A stretch of DNA of 64,000 nt from Rhinopomastus cyanomelas. Taxonomy: Eukaryota > Chordata > Aves > Bucerotiformes > Rhinopomastidae. The DNA lies in contig VXBP01003393.1 in assembly GCA_013400115.1 (NCBI GenBank), positions 58,223 through 122,222 of the forward strand. Direction: 5' to 3'. Positions 36,612 to 51,600 of this stretch are shown piece by piece; the first letter of the stretch is position 1; each line of letters begins with the position of its first letter. Position numbers and translations under genes: made by a program. The notes under the pieces were generated by a model that saw only the letters and a list, made by a program, of their open reading frames with translations, ran no database searches and had not been told where the DNA came from.

Positions 36612-39600
36612 CTGAATTTACACAGCACAAGCAGCCGAAAGAGCAACCAGCAGTACAATGGCACACACAGAAAATTGAAGAGGGGAGACAGCAAAAGATC
36701 CAGCATTAAAAAAGAATCTAAACCAACGAAGTCCAACTGTGTTGCTAAGTTGATGGGCACTGTGAAACATCTATTTTCTTAAAGCAGAAGAGGTTTTTAC
36801 ACAAAGCAGACACACAAACATCCAGTCACTGTTCAATGACACAAACAACCGCTTCTTATTCTCCAGGTCCCTGGTTTGGCAGTATAGGGGGGTATTTTCA
36901 GAAACCCTCAGGTGCCCACTGAAGCCTGACAGTTTGGCTGCTTCTTGCTAGAAAATTTGTCTCAAAGAGAGCTGTAGGCTTCAGCACTTAGTAAAACCGG
37001 GCCTTTCTTCACTGCCTAAGAGAAAGTTCTTTTGAAAACCTGCTGCCTCAGGTGCGTAACATTCAGTGTGATCCCCCACCGTCCATTACTGAAGCACGGG
37101 ATGCAAAACAGAACACGAGTCTAAAACAATGAGGTGCGTGTTTTAGAGCTTTCTAACTCCGGAACGGCGCGACTGAAGCGCTGCTCTGGGTTCAGCAGAG
37201 TGTTTGTGCTGTGCAGGAGTCACAGCACAGTGAACGGGCCGTGTGGAGGCTGTGTGTAGTGAGGCACTGTCACCGCAGCTGCAGCCCCACAGAGGACAGC
37301 TCCGCCTGCTCCAACTTCTAACAGAATGAATTTAATTACAGAAACATTGTCTGTTTCCTTAGTTCAGTAAATCAAACTGAATGCAATTTGAAATAGGTAC
37401 ATATCCTTCTTATAATCATGCTCCAATTTTTCACAAACTGATTTCTTTTGTGATTTTAATGTTTTCTGACTGAACACAGTGAACAGCGGTCCACTGGAGA
37501 GCACCCAAGGCTGTTTGCCAAGGTGGAGGCCTAGGGACAGGCAGTTTTTTAAATGGTATTTTACACAAATTTGAAGGTAATTCAGCAAAACACTTTCGTT
37601 CAGGGCTATTAAATAGAAAACAGAGGGCTCCCTGTGTACCAAAGGCTAGCTTCGTTGTTAACGAGAGGTCTGAGCAAAACGTTGCTGTCCGGTACTCTTT
37701 ACAAAGCACCCGTATGGAAACTGAAAGTTAAGGAACATCTGAAAACCAAGAGCTGGATAGCCCCATGAGTCATAAAGCTACCTTCCCCTAGTTAAACTAA
37801 TCACTCTGCATCAAGCAAGGCTGAAAAGCAGGAGCATATCCTTTACCACGCAGCCCGCCAGCGGGTCACCAAAACTCTCTAAGGGATGGATAAGGTGGTT
37901 TTATCTTCCTCCTCCCACGATCAAGAGGTGTTAGTGAATGAGCAAAAACATGATACTTACAAAAGCAGAGGAAAAGTGTGTCGACACACATTGCATAGAC
38001 GCTGAAGAACCCGTGTGCAACTAGGTAGGAGCCAATAATGACTGTCTACAAGAAAACACAGTAAAACCCCACATTTAGTTTGGTGCCAACAGGGCAGTGT
38101 TAACACAACCCAGAAGCCTACTCTGCTAAGCGAATGTGGCAGCTCTCTAAGTTAGTGGCAGCTCTGTGACAAAACCAAAGGTTACTGCTTCTGTGGAAGG
38201 GGATCACAGGTTCAACGGATGTATCCTGACACACAGTAGCCACTAGTTTTCCAGCTGCCCAGCTGAAACCATCCAAAACCCCAAAAAGAATACATGCCAA
38301 GAATATTCTGCACTCCTATGAGGTTACTCTATAGAACCACTCGTGCTGGAGATTTTCTGGAGTCCAGTGGAGATACAGTGGAAGACATGCACCGTAAGTC
38401 CCTTCCGTTAGACAGCACACCGTCATCGGTGTCCAACCACCAGCTTTTGCTCTCTGAGAAGCCTGAGCAAAGCACACACAAAATCTAACTTTTCTGAAGG
38501 TGCAGAGTCACTGCAGTGCCACTTCTGCCTGAAGGATCCACAGGAGGGGAGAAGAGCAGATCAATCCTCACCTCAGTGGACAGTATGCCACCGAGAAGAT
38601 TACAACAGGAGCTGTTACAAGACCAGCTATGAGCACTCTGAGCACCTCACACTGCCCTCAGTGTTAGGAGATTACACAGCTGCCTTACCAGCAATGGTAC
38701 CCAGTAGTAATTTAACGTTGGTGCTTCCTGGGCAAAGATGGGTATTCTCTGTGTGAAGAAAAAGAATGCAAGAACACCTGCAAGAAACACAGAAGTTTAG
38801 TGATTCCTAGGCCAACTTTGATTTCTTAGCACCTAAAGAACAGATGAGGCAAAGCGGACAACAGATCCAAGGTTAGTTCAAGCAATAGTTTGTAAATGAT
38901 AAATTCCTCAGATCTGCACATGGACAGAAGAGGTTCTGTGTGTAAATTAATCAATAAATACATTCATGGTCCTAGAAAGGCTTTAATGAACTGTTTAGTT
39001 TCATTGCCCTAACAGATTTAACAGCAAAATAAATAAATTATGATAAATGAGACAACGACAAGGGATAACAGAGACCATTGGGTGGATTTTTTTCTAAAAT
39101 GAAAGAGAAAATTTCTACTGCTTTAAATGTTATTGCTTGAAATACTGATCTATTTCAGATTGAAAGAAGTGGCAGTGCTGGTGACAAGCACAGCAGTGCA
39201 TTTAGAACAGACCAATGCACCCACAGCAGCAATGGCACAAACAATTGACTCCTGAAGATGATGATGTGGATTTTTTCCAGTATTTCACAGCTTACATTGC
39301 AGAGAATGTGTTTCAAATCAAATCTCCTGCCTCAGTTTAAAAAACATCTAATGTTATGGCAAAACACTTTAGAAAACACTTGGTTCTGATTTTCAACTTT
39401 GAATTAAAATATAATTAATTACTAATCTTACAAACAATAAAAACCACAGTTACTTGCAAAACGTTTGAAACTCTTGTGACAATTTAGAAAAACCTTGAGA
39501 TTTTCCCCTCACGGGGAGAGTCAGGCAGGAAAAAGATAAACACAAACATAGTTCAATCTTGCAAATCCCAGAAACACAGGAACAGCTTCCCAAGCCTATG

Positions 39601-42600
39601 AGAAGCTCCAGCTGCCAGCTAAGCAGTGTGAGTATGGCAGGCACTCCTGTGGGTACCAGACAACAGGCCACGCCAATTGGAAAAACCAGTCGGCTTACCT
39701 ACACCGCCAGCAACGAGAATCTTCCCCAGGAATAAGAGGAAGTCTGTGACCTTGTCCAGAACTGCAACTCTGTTGAGCAAAGAACAATGATACGCAATCA
39801 TCACACACCAGAAACTTGCATTCTTTCTCCTTGAATCTATGGAAAACTGACCGAACGGGACCAAAAAGCTGTCGTCTGCTGGTTTCATGGGCTGGCAGTA
39901 CAACCACACAGAAATGTGGCACTTGGACAGGCTTCACTGCAGACTAACCCCATGAGGCAAAAAATTACCACTGAGCATCCTGCTCGGTACTGCTAGTGCA
40001 GCAATACTGCTGCAGCACTTGAAGACTGCTTACTGCTCCTGCTGGTTCTAAAAACCCCACGCAACCAGAACCAAACAAAAGACTACGAAAACCTCCCTAA
40101 AATCAACAAAGCCCCCTAAAAAAGTTTTATTTCAGCCCTTCTTCTAGGGTCAGGGATGATCCATCCCAAAAGACCCCAACCAAAAAGACATGCTTGTGTA
40201 GATCACTGGTTGGTCTCCTTTTCACTTGGCCCTGCCTGGCCACATCCTACGATTCCACAACGTGCACAATCTCACTGTGAGGCACCCTAGTACCACGCTG
40301 GAGGCAGGGGGCCGCAAGGCAGGGAGAGAATCACAGATGAATGAATGAGGGTAGACTCAACAAACGGCAGTACATCTGCAGCCCTCGCTGAAATCAACGA
40401 GCTCTGGAACTGCAGGTAAATAATGGGATTGAAAACAAGCTTCACGACATCAGCCTCCTGACAGGGCTGGAGGCTGCGGATATGGTAGTACACAGCGCTG
40501 ACTACCTCGAAAGGGAAACGCTGAGAAACATTAGAGAGAACAGATCACAATTAACCTCAGAATTTAGGAATTACCAAATTCCGTGATTAAAACAATGTCC
40601 ACTTGAAGCAATAAAATTATAGGGCTGGCTTCTAGCTATTGCTCTCACTAAGACAGCGAGGTGATGTCCCAAAGGGAAACAAAGGCAGCTTCTCTCTTCT
40701 ATTGCACAGGCACTGCAAGGCTGGACACCATGGCACCGAGATGAACATGAGATAACAGAGCACATTCACTTGCTTCTCCAGTCTCTGATTCTCGCACACT
40801 GTTTGCACTTTCCTCTTTCAGCTGCCCCTTCCATTTGTTTCCTTCTCCCAGTCCCTCAGTTCACAATTTGAACCACCTAGCAAGTTTTGCTGTGTCTCTT
40901 TCTTGGCAATGAGACTGTCTGCTATTGCATCAACCTGGCCTGCTCCTAAGTTATTCTCCCATCATCTTTTTCATCTCACAGGAGGCACAGGAAGAGCCAG
41001 GAGCACTGAAGAAAGTATTGATGCGAGCAGGGAGTTCGGCAGCAGCCTTGGCAGAAAGGAAAAGGGCCAGGGGAGTTCCCAGCACTAGAGGTCTGGCTGT
41101 GCTAAAGACACTGGCTTTGAAAGCAAAGCACTCTGTTCCTTACTGCCGCTCTCTGACAACCCACAACTTTCTGGATGAGGCTGAAGACTTAGGTCTTTAC
41201 ACCTTCATTTTTGCATAGGGTGAGCAGACCGGGGCTCAACGAACACGCAGCAGGTAACGAGCACACCCACTCGGGCGAATCAGACTCCCTCTCAGGAGCT
41301 CCACTGGTTCCTTGCAGGCACTTTGACAGTCTAACAAGCGTGTGTGAACTTAAAAGAGCAATCTGTAGATTGCATCAACTCTGCGTGGATTATGGTGCTG
41401 GACAGCCTGCTGCTACACACTGTGTTAGAGGTGAGGGCCGTGTCTGAGGCAGAAGCAGCTTACAGTAGTATTTGGAGGAAACAGGGGAGAGGAAAGAAGT
41501 GTGTCTTCAGGGTGCAGCAGCAAGAAATCCTGATGTTTCCAAGGCCCAGGAGGCGGCCCCTTACCTCACCACGTTCCGCATGAGCAAAAAGAAGGCTTCC
41601 TTTGCCGAGGTGCAGAAGTTTTTACCATATATGGCAATCTGCAAAGTAACAGGAGTTGTTAAGTATTTTAAATAATGAGGATACCTCCTTGTATGCTGGA
41701 ATCTTACTGCATGTAACGCGTAGTTCTCTCTGACACGTGGCTTTGAAGCTTAGATGAACGTAAAGCACTTCCCCTGGTCACCTGCTACCTCTCAGTGCTT
41801 CTCCCTCAGGCTGGGACTGAATATTATCCCTCTTTTCCCTTCAAATCACCTGGTGATGAACAGGCCACCCCCCTTGAGATCCTGCAGGCAGCAGACTCAG
41901 TGCTTAGTCTGACAAGCAGAGCAAATAAGGTACTTGCTGACGGATTTTAACTTCAGGAAAAAATCCCATTACCACATGCCTTCTATCCACCTTGTTCAAA
42001 CACTGCCTCCAACAGAAGAGTCATCAACAAGCAACACGAAACAACCACAATACTCCTGTCACAGAATCACAGAACATCAGGGATTGGAAGGGACCTCAAA
42101 AGATCATCTAGTCCAATCTCCCTGACACAGCAGCATCACCTAGACTAAGTTGCACCGGAACATATCTAGGTGGGTTTTAAACGTCTCCAGAGAAGGAGAC
42201 TCCACAACCTCCCTGGGCAGCCTGTTCCAGTGCTCCATCACCCTCACCGTGAAGAAGTTCCTTCTCACATTCATATGGAACCTTCTATGTTCCAGCTTAC
42301 ACCCATTCAGCGGCTGAATCAGAGGGGGAGTTAACCAGTCATGTCATCCCTTCCCACTTACGTTGGGGCTGAGTTGGGTGACAAGGGCAGGCACGTAAAG
42401 AGGCAGAACTTAGAAAAAACATAAAATCTTACTTTTGCACTGTAGGACCATATGCATTTCCTCAAAACTCCCACAAACCCCATCACTTATTCAGCAGGTC
42501 CTAGCACTGCTGGCTGTTGACCAGCCAGTAGTGGCTATGGTACTTTAGTGTCCCAGATAGGGGAGACCACATGCAGAGGCAGCACATACCATGATGTAGG

Positions 42601-45600
42601 CATTTCTGTTTATAAATTTTAAGAATTTTTCCAAACACCAGAAACAGCATTTGAGGCAGCAGAGTAGAAATCTAGTGAAGGAGTTCTGTGTACCTAAAAC
42701 AGAGAGAGCACACCATACGAAGAACGCATGAAGAGTTTTTAGAATGCAGCAAGTTCTTCAGAAGAAAGTCTTAAATGATGACAAAAGCAGGGAGGTTTTT
42801 AAGCATGGACTCTCTCTCTTAACCAATCTTGGCTCAGCAGCTTTCACTTAGATCAGATCTATACCCTACATGAACTTGGCACTGAGTTCCCAAGGCCACA
42901 GACTTGATTTGGTCAGAACGGCACAAATTCACTGGCTTCAAACACAACTGCAATGTCTAAAATCAATGTGGAATTAATTTCTCCTCGTTGCTAAAAAACA
43001 CCTTGCGAAGGCAAGGAAGTAATTTGCCAAAGGAAGAGTGAACTACCTGGACCAGATTCATCAATCTCACCTTTCAGTTTGTGATCCAAGTACTCCAGTA
43101 TCACTCTAATAAGCTGGACAACTGCCAGAATTAAGGCTCCAAATGCCAGTGACCCAGTATGGTACCTACAACAAAATAAAAGGCCGTTACAGTGCGCGCG
43201 CGTGCAGTCAGACACGTCTGTGCATGTGTTTGTGTCTGAATAGAAAACGGTCCCTGGAGGAAGGTCCTTTAGTGAGAATCACATATACTAAGGGGAGGCC
43301 TTCACTCTGACCCACCAGAGTGAGGAGCAGAACGAAGCCATGGTTACTGTTGGCATCTGTGTGAGCGCTGTGCGTGTCTGTTGATCTGTGTGGCTGTGTG
43401 TTGTGTACCTGTATTTGGGTGTGTGCACCTACTGGGAATACTTGCTCAGCCTTGTAATTGGTTGGACCTGGGGGCATGGAGATGCAGCAGCCTCACTGCT
43501 ACTGGGAGATTCAACCTCCTGCCCCTTAATAACTACATTTGCCTGACTGTACTGGTTTGAGATGGAGCAGTTAGTTTACTTCATTATAAGCTGTATGTCA
43601 CTATGTTTTGGATTTTGCTGAAAGCAGTGTTTGTAACACCCCAACACTTTAGCTGAGCAGCATCAAGGCTTTTCTGCTTCTTCCCCTGCCCCATTAGCCA
43701 GCAGGCTAGGGGTGCACAGAAAGCAGGGAGGGGACAGAGCCAGGACATCTGACTTTAAATGACCAAAGGCATATTCCAAACTATATGATGTTATGTTCAG
43801 CCATAACTGCTGTGGAGGAGAAGGAAGAAGAGGACATTTGGACATATGCCCTCCCAAGTCACCATTAAATGTGATGGAGCCCTGCTTCCCTGTGGATGGC
43901 CAAACACCCACCTGCCAATGGGAACTGGTGGATGAATTCCTTGTTGTGCTTTGCTTGCATGCACAGCTCTGCTTTATCTACTCAACTGTCTTTATTTCAG
44001 CCCACGCATTCTTGCACCTTCACCCTTCACATTCTAACCCGTCTCACTGTGAGAGGGTGAGTGAGCAGCTGGGTGGGGTTCAGGTGCCTACTGAGGTCAA
44101 ACCACAACCAAGACTGATCATATTCATTTGATAGTTTAAGTCTGGCTCCCTTGCTGGGCACATGACAAGGCTCACCTACCGTATTGCCCGTCCGAATGAA
44201 GAGAAGAGTGGCCACAGAGGAATATCAGCAGGTTTTCGAGAAGCCCAGTAATAAGAGGCAAAGGCACCAGCAAGGGTACACTGACCCAGTGCAATTGCAA
44301 AGTTCACCAGCCAGAGAAAGACAAAGGCATTGGCTAACTGGAAGATGAAGATATACTTGTGGTACAGGCTTTCTCCTCCATAAAAAGCAAAAGTACACTG
44401 AGCACCTGGGCACAATTTAGTCACATTGGTTGTGTTAAACGTCTGTATAGAAAGAAGAAGAATGTGATTATAAGCAATGAATTCTGTGTACACAGTCTCC
44501 GAAATTTAGCAGCTTTAATCCAAGTCCTGCCTGTAGCTGAATCAACACTGCACTCCAATACTAGGCAATCTGTTCACATATTTAAGGATTCCTATTAATG
44601 TCTTGTGAAGGTGATCAACTTCAAACTACGTGGTTCGCAAACAGGGCCGTTCACCACATGCCTGAAACCTACATAAACGGAATTGAATTACAGAAATTGT
44701 CATTAAATAAAATCTGCTCACATTAAAACAAACACAACTTATTTTAAATCCAGAGGTCAAATCTCAGTTCAGGTAAATCACCACAGTTAAACTGAAGTTG
44801 GTTCATCAACAGCTGTGCCATTGTACACAAACGGTGGATGTGGTCACAGCTACTCTTACTGACCTCAGGGTATTAAAACAGGATCTTCACATTTAATTAC
44901 TTTTCCCTATTTCTGTCTTCCATTTCATGCATTTGCTCAGTTTAAGCATGAAATAAAATGGTCAGTTTCTAACTCTAATCCCTTTCTTTTTTAGCATTCA
45001 GACCAAACAGGTGGTCGAGCTTTGTGGGATCTACAGAAACAGAGCAGTAAACTGAAACCTACACATCTGAAAACAACCCTGATACAACATTTGGTAAATA
45101 TTTCTACTTGTAAAAGAACACTTAAATTCAACCTCATGGCCAAGGCACAACACTGGGCTGAAGAGAAAAAGAAATAAAAAGACAAATATCTTTGGAACTT
45201 CATAATGGTCACTGCTGTGACAAAGGAAACTAAGCCTCTTGCTTCAAAACATGGCTGGTCCCTAGGCAAGTTTGAGGCATGGCTTTCAAAGTTTTCCATT
45301 GCCTTCTGAGGACCACAAAACAGAATTCAAGAACAAACTTCCAAATTAATCTGTATTTCTGCATCACCCTGCACATAAGAACAGTTACTATTGACCTGCC
45401 TTGCAGCACAGTTGAGCACAAAAACAGTTTGTGTACACAAACTGCCTCAAACGTGCTACCTGGACACTATGAGCTCTTTCGAGATCAAACATAAGGATCG
45501 TTGCTTCGGGCGTGCAGTGAGCAGTGACTATGAAACGCCAGCAGTACAGCTCTCACTACAGGTAAACCTGTTACACTCACCTCTGGGTCACAGGTCAGGT

Positions 45601-48600
45601 TCGCGTACTTGCACAGTGTCTGATTAGCCATGACTTTATAAATGGGTTCTCCGGACGTAGCCAGAAAACTGAATAAAATGTTTTAAGGAGCAATCACACA
45701 AGGGCAGGCTTTAAGCAACTTCAGTTTCTGCAGTGGGTGGCCACCAGCCGCAAAGAACTTGTACAGATGACAGAAAACACTGTTCTTGCTATGCACAAGT
45801 GCACGCGAGGGGTTGACAGGCAAGACCACAAACTCTCACTGCACGGAAAACCAAGGCAAACTTCATCCTGGAGCTGTAACAACCCCTGACAGAAGGGGCA
45901 AGGGGAGTCTCTGTGGAAGATGACTCAGTCTCTTCCACATATCTACCCTTGACAAGGCAGATTGTGCAGTAGGTCCACCTGTACAGTTCATATTTTGGTG
46001 AAAGCACACTCAGAGCACAAGGATAAACTAACACTGTCCTGAACAACACCACCTGTCCCTCTTTGCGTGTCAAAGAGCAGCTCTTCTTCAAAAACTAGTT
46101 TTCCCCTTCCTGATACCTTGACAAACCCTGACTGTTCCAGGAACAGACAGGGAGTGGTTGTTACACAATTTAGAGAGGGTTTAAGACACTACGGTCCCCC
46201 ACTGCTTTTCTATACTTTTCTATACACACCCAGAGTCCACTCCATCCCAACTAACTAAGACATCTGCCCTATGGAACACCCAGCACGTTAAAGGTCATAT
46301 TCACTCTTTGCTGAGGGCCCTTTTTCACCCCTGAAAGTCAGAGTTATGTAGTACACAAGGACTTGTATGAACCCCCTGACTTTGCATTAGTTTTAGTCCC
46401 GTTCTTTTTAATTAGATTACATTCACCGTCTGCTTTGTACATCACATGAACTCTTTCAAGTGCATCAGAGTGCAGCAAGTGCTTCGAGACCAAACAGTTC
46501 TTAAGGTTGGGTTGGTTAAGATTAAATAGCAGAGAATTACGTGGGGTTGCAGCCAAGAGGACTGTTTCTCCAGAGAAGCACACAGACAGAAGGATACACA
46601 GCTGTCACAGCCCAGTAGGAAATACAAATTGCGATGAGTACGAAGGTGACAATGGGGTAGAACAGTGTAGACATTATATAGCCAATAGCCCTATGAAAGA
46701 AACAAAACAGATCAGTAAACTACAATTATTTAAGAAATAAGGCTTTTTATCCTTCCTCTTCCAGCATCACTCTTTTTACTTTGAGCTACTCAGTTGACAG
46801 CAGTAGTATCATCTAGTGCTGGGATCTCAGGATACTGCACGTTTTCTTTAAATGTCTTCACATCTTCACTTTGTCATTTCTAGCACTTCGCTCTTATCAG
46901 AAGCACTACAGCCAGGTTTATCAACCTGGCATGTTCCAGCCCATTTTCTACTTTCTCCTTCTTCATTACTGCTTCACAGATCCATCTCTTTCCAGGTCAT
47001 AAACCCATTTCAGCCAAATCTCACACAGCTGACAGCTGCAGACATTGACCTTTATTCCCTTGTCCCACTGTGTTCAGCTCCTATGCTCTTCCTGCAGCTC
47101 CTACACACCGCAAATTACTTCTCACTGCTTGTGTTTCAGGACCCTTTTCCCAGCCCATTTCTTACCTAAAGTACACTATCTGCTTTGGGACAGGGATTCA
47201 GCTTGTCTTTGACATGCCAGGACAAGCTAACACTTTCCTGAGCATCTTAGATGGCTTCCCTTGCATGGGCTGTAACTGAGTGGTGCTCACCTTTAGCTGT
47301 TGTCAGGCAAAAGTAGTTAAAAGGTATTAAAAGATGCAATTTGATTTCCAGTCATTAGAGGCTAATTTTTTATCTTCTGGAATGCAGGGCATAGTCTCTT
47401 AGGTGCACAGCAATTACATACAGAGTCCAACTCATGCATCATGCAAGAGAGTAAAACTGTCACCCTCATGTCACCTTTGCCCACTGCTAAAAAGCTGCAG
47501 AGAGTTATTACTTCTCAGCAGGAAGTTTATGAACTTTCTGAAATCCTCCTACCTTCTACTCACAGCCTTCAGAGGCTGTGAACAAAAGTGCTGCGCAGTG
47601 TTAAAAGTGTTTCTGAATTGTAATGAAATTAAAGACTATAATTTAGTGCTGTCAGAATTAATCTAATTGCACAGTAGCATAAGACAGGAAGGAGCTACCT
47701 GGCTGGATGCAGAACTTCAGTGTCTCTAAATCCCATTACAAAAATCCCAAATCCCAATCCCTGAGAACCTTAATGTCAATGGGGACTGCAGAAAACTACA
47801 TGCAATTACACACACAGAATCAGAACTAATTCTGCATGGTCTAACAACAGAGCTCTGCTTCCAAGGCCTAGGAGACCTCCATCTATCTGCAACGAAATCC
47901 CAGGCCCAGACGTTTTAGGTCCTTTTCTCCTGTGTGACATTCCTGTGATGATTCTTTAAAAAAAGAACAAAGTGTTGGCGCTGTGTGCAACAGGAACCAC
48001 TGTGAACAAAGTCTGTAGAGATCTCAGGAAACAAGAATGAAGAGGTTTCCTAGGCCTTGGACTCTCCTATCCTGCTCTTCTTTATTCAGAGCTGAAAACC
48101 TCCGTCTTGGACTGCACCACACTACAAAGTGTGGTTGCAAGAGTCTCCTTTTCACTCTGTAGATCTGTGCAGGCCCAAGCATGTTCCACTGCAGTCAGAA
48201 GAGTCCAGTCCTTCCCAATTATAAAAGCCACAGCCCAAACACCACTGATACTCTACCACTAGTACGTCACTCTGGAGACAATTCAGCAACCAAGTTGGCG
48301 GCTGCAGGTCGCAGGCTATGAGCAGTGCACCCCACTAAGCATTTCTGTTTATACGCTCTCTTACAAATACGTGGTACCACTAACAGTATGTGTACTTGTG
48401 AGGCTGGGAGCTGAGAGCAAAGAAATCCCTTGCTGCGGAAGAGAAAGCTCTTACAAACACAACCTCATTAACGGAGAGCTGGCATTCCTTACACTACCTG
48501 TTTGGCTCAAAAACATCCAGTTTTGTACTTTAACCCCCACCTTTCTGCTCTTGGTAGAGCAAGATGAAGCTCAATAAGAGTGTACTCTACAGATCGCTAC

Positions 48601-51600
48601 AAATTCATATTAAGACCAGACAAGCATACCTACTACCTTCCTTCAACAGTGCAATCGCAATCCGGATCCGATTCCTTAAGAAGATCAGCATCAGTATGAT
48701 TACGACTTCAACGATACAAAGAATTACCACTGCAAGCAAGCAAGCAAACAACAGTCAGATCTCTCAGTAATTGAGCACATATGCTGCTCTGTCAATTGGC
48801 TTTTTAGACTTGTATTTTACACTGTTGTTCATTAACTCCATAAAATTCTCTGCTACAGGATTATTATTCTCTGTATGTCACTGCACCTGCCAAGCTTAAA
48901 CCCCATTTCACAGTTTTTTAGGATCCAGTGTAGGGAAAATCTACATGCAGAGAGTTAGTCAGGTTGTGTCGGACCCAGACACTAGCATTTACAATTTTAG
49001 AAGAACAATGCAGTTCTCTGACAAGTGTGATAATTTATTTAAGTGTGACTACAGAATGGAGCAGTAACAGCAGTGCAGGCAGTATTTGACACATTTTTGT
49101 TCTCTCTTCCACACCTCCTTCCCTGGGGAGCGGTGTGGATGCTGCAGGCAGCCTTGTTCCGGTACGATTTTGTTTTAAATACACTGGAAGTGAAGGCAAT
49201 TCAGCACTTTTGAAAATAAAGAGGGTGAAATTTGTGATTGTTCATTCTCTTACAACAACCTTCAAGAAAATTTGATTATCTGATTGTAACCAGTTGTTCA
49301 AAGATGTGTAGAGTTACTCATCTCATTATTCTCAAAGAGGGAGAATAAACAGAGCCAAAGAGAAGAACATCCCTCCCTTGTCCAACTTCATCAGGACTGA
49401 GTTATTGGCTTCTACTACGAAGACTGAACACACTAATAAGACAGCATTTTTCACTCTTGGCACTGGTGCAATTGCGCTAACTCACCTTACAAATACACTA
49501 ATCTCCTTGCAAAACAGTAGATTTCTGGGCAAAGTAAGAGAATTCTGCATAATTCTCTAAAAAATACATGTAGAGGAGGTTATCTAACAAGGCAGAAGAC
49601 TGCAGCAAGACAGTGGTTGATTCTGCTGAACATCCATTAACAGATACTAAGTCCAAAGGGCACTTACTGAATGCTAACCATGTTTGCCTCAGTTGCAGGT
49701 ACACTCTGAAGTCTGTCTGGAATCCAATATCGTAAACAGTGAGATCAGATCCAGGTATTCCTTTAAGATGATCATACTCCCAGTAACAATGCCAGATGCC
49801 TTTTAAAAAACAATCAATAAAACAAGTGTTTGAAGAGTGCAAAGACACGGCTGAAAAAAAGAAGATAGATGACACCTACCATAACCGATAATTCCAATCA
49901 CACCAAAGATGAAGATCCAGAAGAGAACCCCGGCCGTGAACCTCAACAATACAAGGAAGAGCAAACTCACTACCATGGCAATGAACAGCCCTCTGGGGAG
50001 ACAGGAAACAGAAAAAACAAAAACACAGGGAAAACAAGTGTGAAAACCTTCACTTTCTTGCAGGCTTGTTTCTCCAAATGAGAGTCAATTCACCCCACAC
50101 AAAAGAATTATTAGTAAAAATGTATTTAAAAATCTTCCTTAGGATATACATCCTTATGGCTGAGATGATAATGATGATATAATGATCTCTCAGGGCTGAG
50201 CCAGCAGTGTTTGATTACTCTGTGTTCTCAGACTGGTTGAATGGGACTAGTACAGCTCTTTTTTCATCATCTACAGCAGCCAAACAACTCACTGCCTTTG
50301 TCTGGCCACAGCCTAGTCTACCGAAAGTGAAATTGGACAAACACCTCTGTGTGGGGAGACGGCTGTTCTGTGTCATCCATTAAATACCCCTACTTGCACA
50401 GAAGGAATAACTAGTGAAGTAACTATATTAACAAAGTAGCATCTAGGAGCTTTCCTAGGAAAAAACAGACTTAAATTTAGGAGGAAAACCAGTGAATCTG
50501 TCTACTAGTTTTGGAACTGCCATGTAGAAGACAGCACCTTCTGTTTTTCTGCCTGGTAGAACATTAGAAGCTACTCCAGACGAACTGACTTGCCGTGGAT
50601 GTGTGCTGTGCTGTTCTTACCTCATGTGCAGACCCATAATGCTACTACCATGTAATGAAAGGAAATTACAGTTTAAAAGTAGGACACATGATCTAATTTT
50701 TCAATTCTCTACGTGATCCAAAGTGAGTTTGGAAGAACTAAAAACACTCATGAAAATCTTACATTAAAATCCAATACCAGGAGATAGCATAGTCTTCAAA
50801 AATTTTCATCCCAACTGATCTTGCATCCAGGACATTATTGATGCCACTGAGAAAAGACAAATCAAAGAAAAGGCTGCTTTAGGTAGAAAATGGATTTATT
50901 TAAACAATAAACAGGCTTGCTGAAAGAATTTGAAACAGCTTTGCTAGCGATAAGATTACATTTACCATCCTCTAGCTCCAGCTCTGTAACCAAGCCAACA
51001 TCAAGCATAGTTACATGAAAGAAAAAAAACCTGTGCAAAAATGTCTATATAGCTCCTGAAAAAGCTGAGTGCCAGCATCAGAGATAACTGCTTATCATGT
51101 CACAAGAAAGAGGCATTCTCATAAGATCTTCAAAGTATCAAGAGCCAGACACTTGTGACTACAGAACTGCTAATGGCACAGAAGTAGAAGACAGCTCAGT
51201 GAAGCAAAAGGTTGACTTTTTATGAAACTGTTTTCCTGTCCTGCCAAGTGCTTGCCCATATTAATATTCTCCTAAGAAGAAATGAAGTATCTTATGGTGT
51301 AGGTGTCATCAGTGTGGGTAAGGTGCTAGAATATGGCAGTCTTGGATCAAGAGGTAAGAAAAGGTCCAGACAGGCCAGGCACAGACGGCAGCTGGAAAAG
51401 TGAGGTAACTGCAGCAGGTTTCTCTCATCCTGGCTGATGCCCAGGACTGGAGGTGCTTGCTGTCCACCTGAAGATAGCTGTGGTTATACCTCAGAGCCTA
51501 GCTCATCGATTTTTGACCCTCAGACACATGCTGAAAACAGGAGAACTCTGATGAGACGAGATGCCCCAAGTATTACGACAGTCTGTGTCAGTCGAAAGGA

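Larger units (their letters stand above)
38046..42589 (-). other. SLC44A5: SLC44A5 introns between exons at 38045 and 42590
   Basis: The introns are 38046-38688, 38778-39698, 39770-41564 and 41639-42589. Apart from the CR1 fragment at 42058-42311, no element was recognised. Confidence 0.75.
44443..49667 (-). other. SLC44A5: SLC44A5 introns between exons at 44442 and 49668
   Basis: The introns are 44443-45580, 45669-46597, 46691-48629 and 48730-49667. No repeat element, RNA gene or additional exon was recognised. A short CAAG repeat lies at 48731-48747, directly beside an exon. Confidence 0.75.

Noticed and set aside
43360..43432. TG-rich stretch as a possible microsatellite
   Set aside because: The TG runs are short and interrupted, so it is at most a degenerate low-complexity region.
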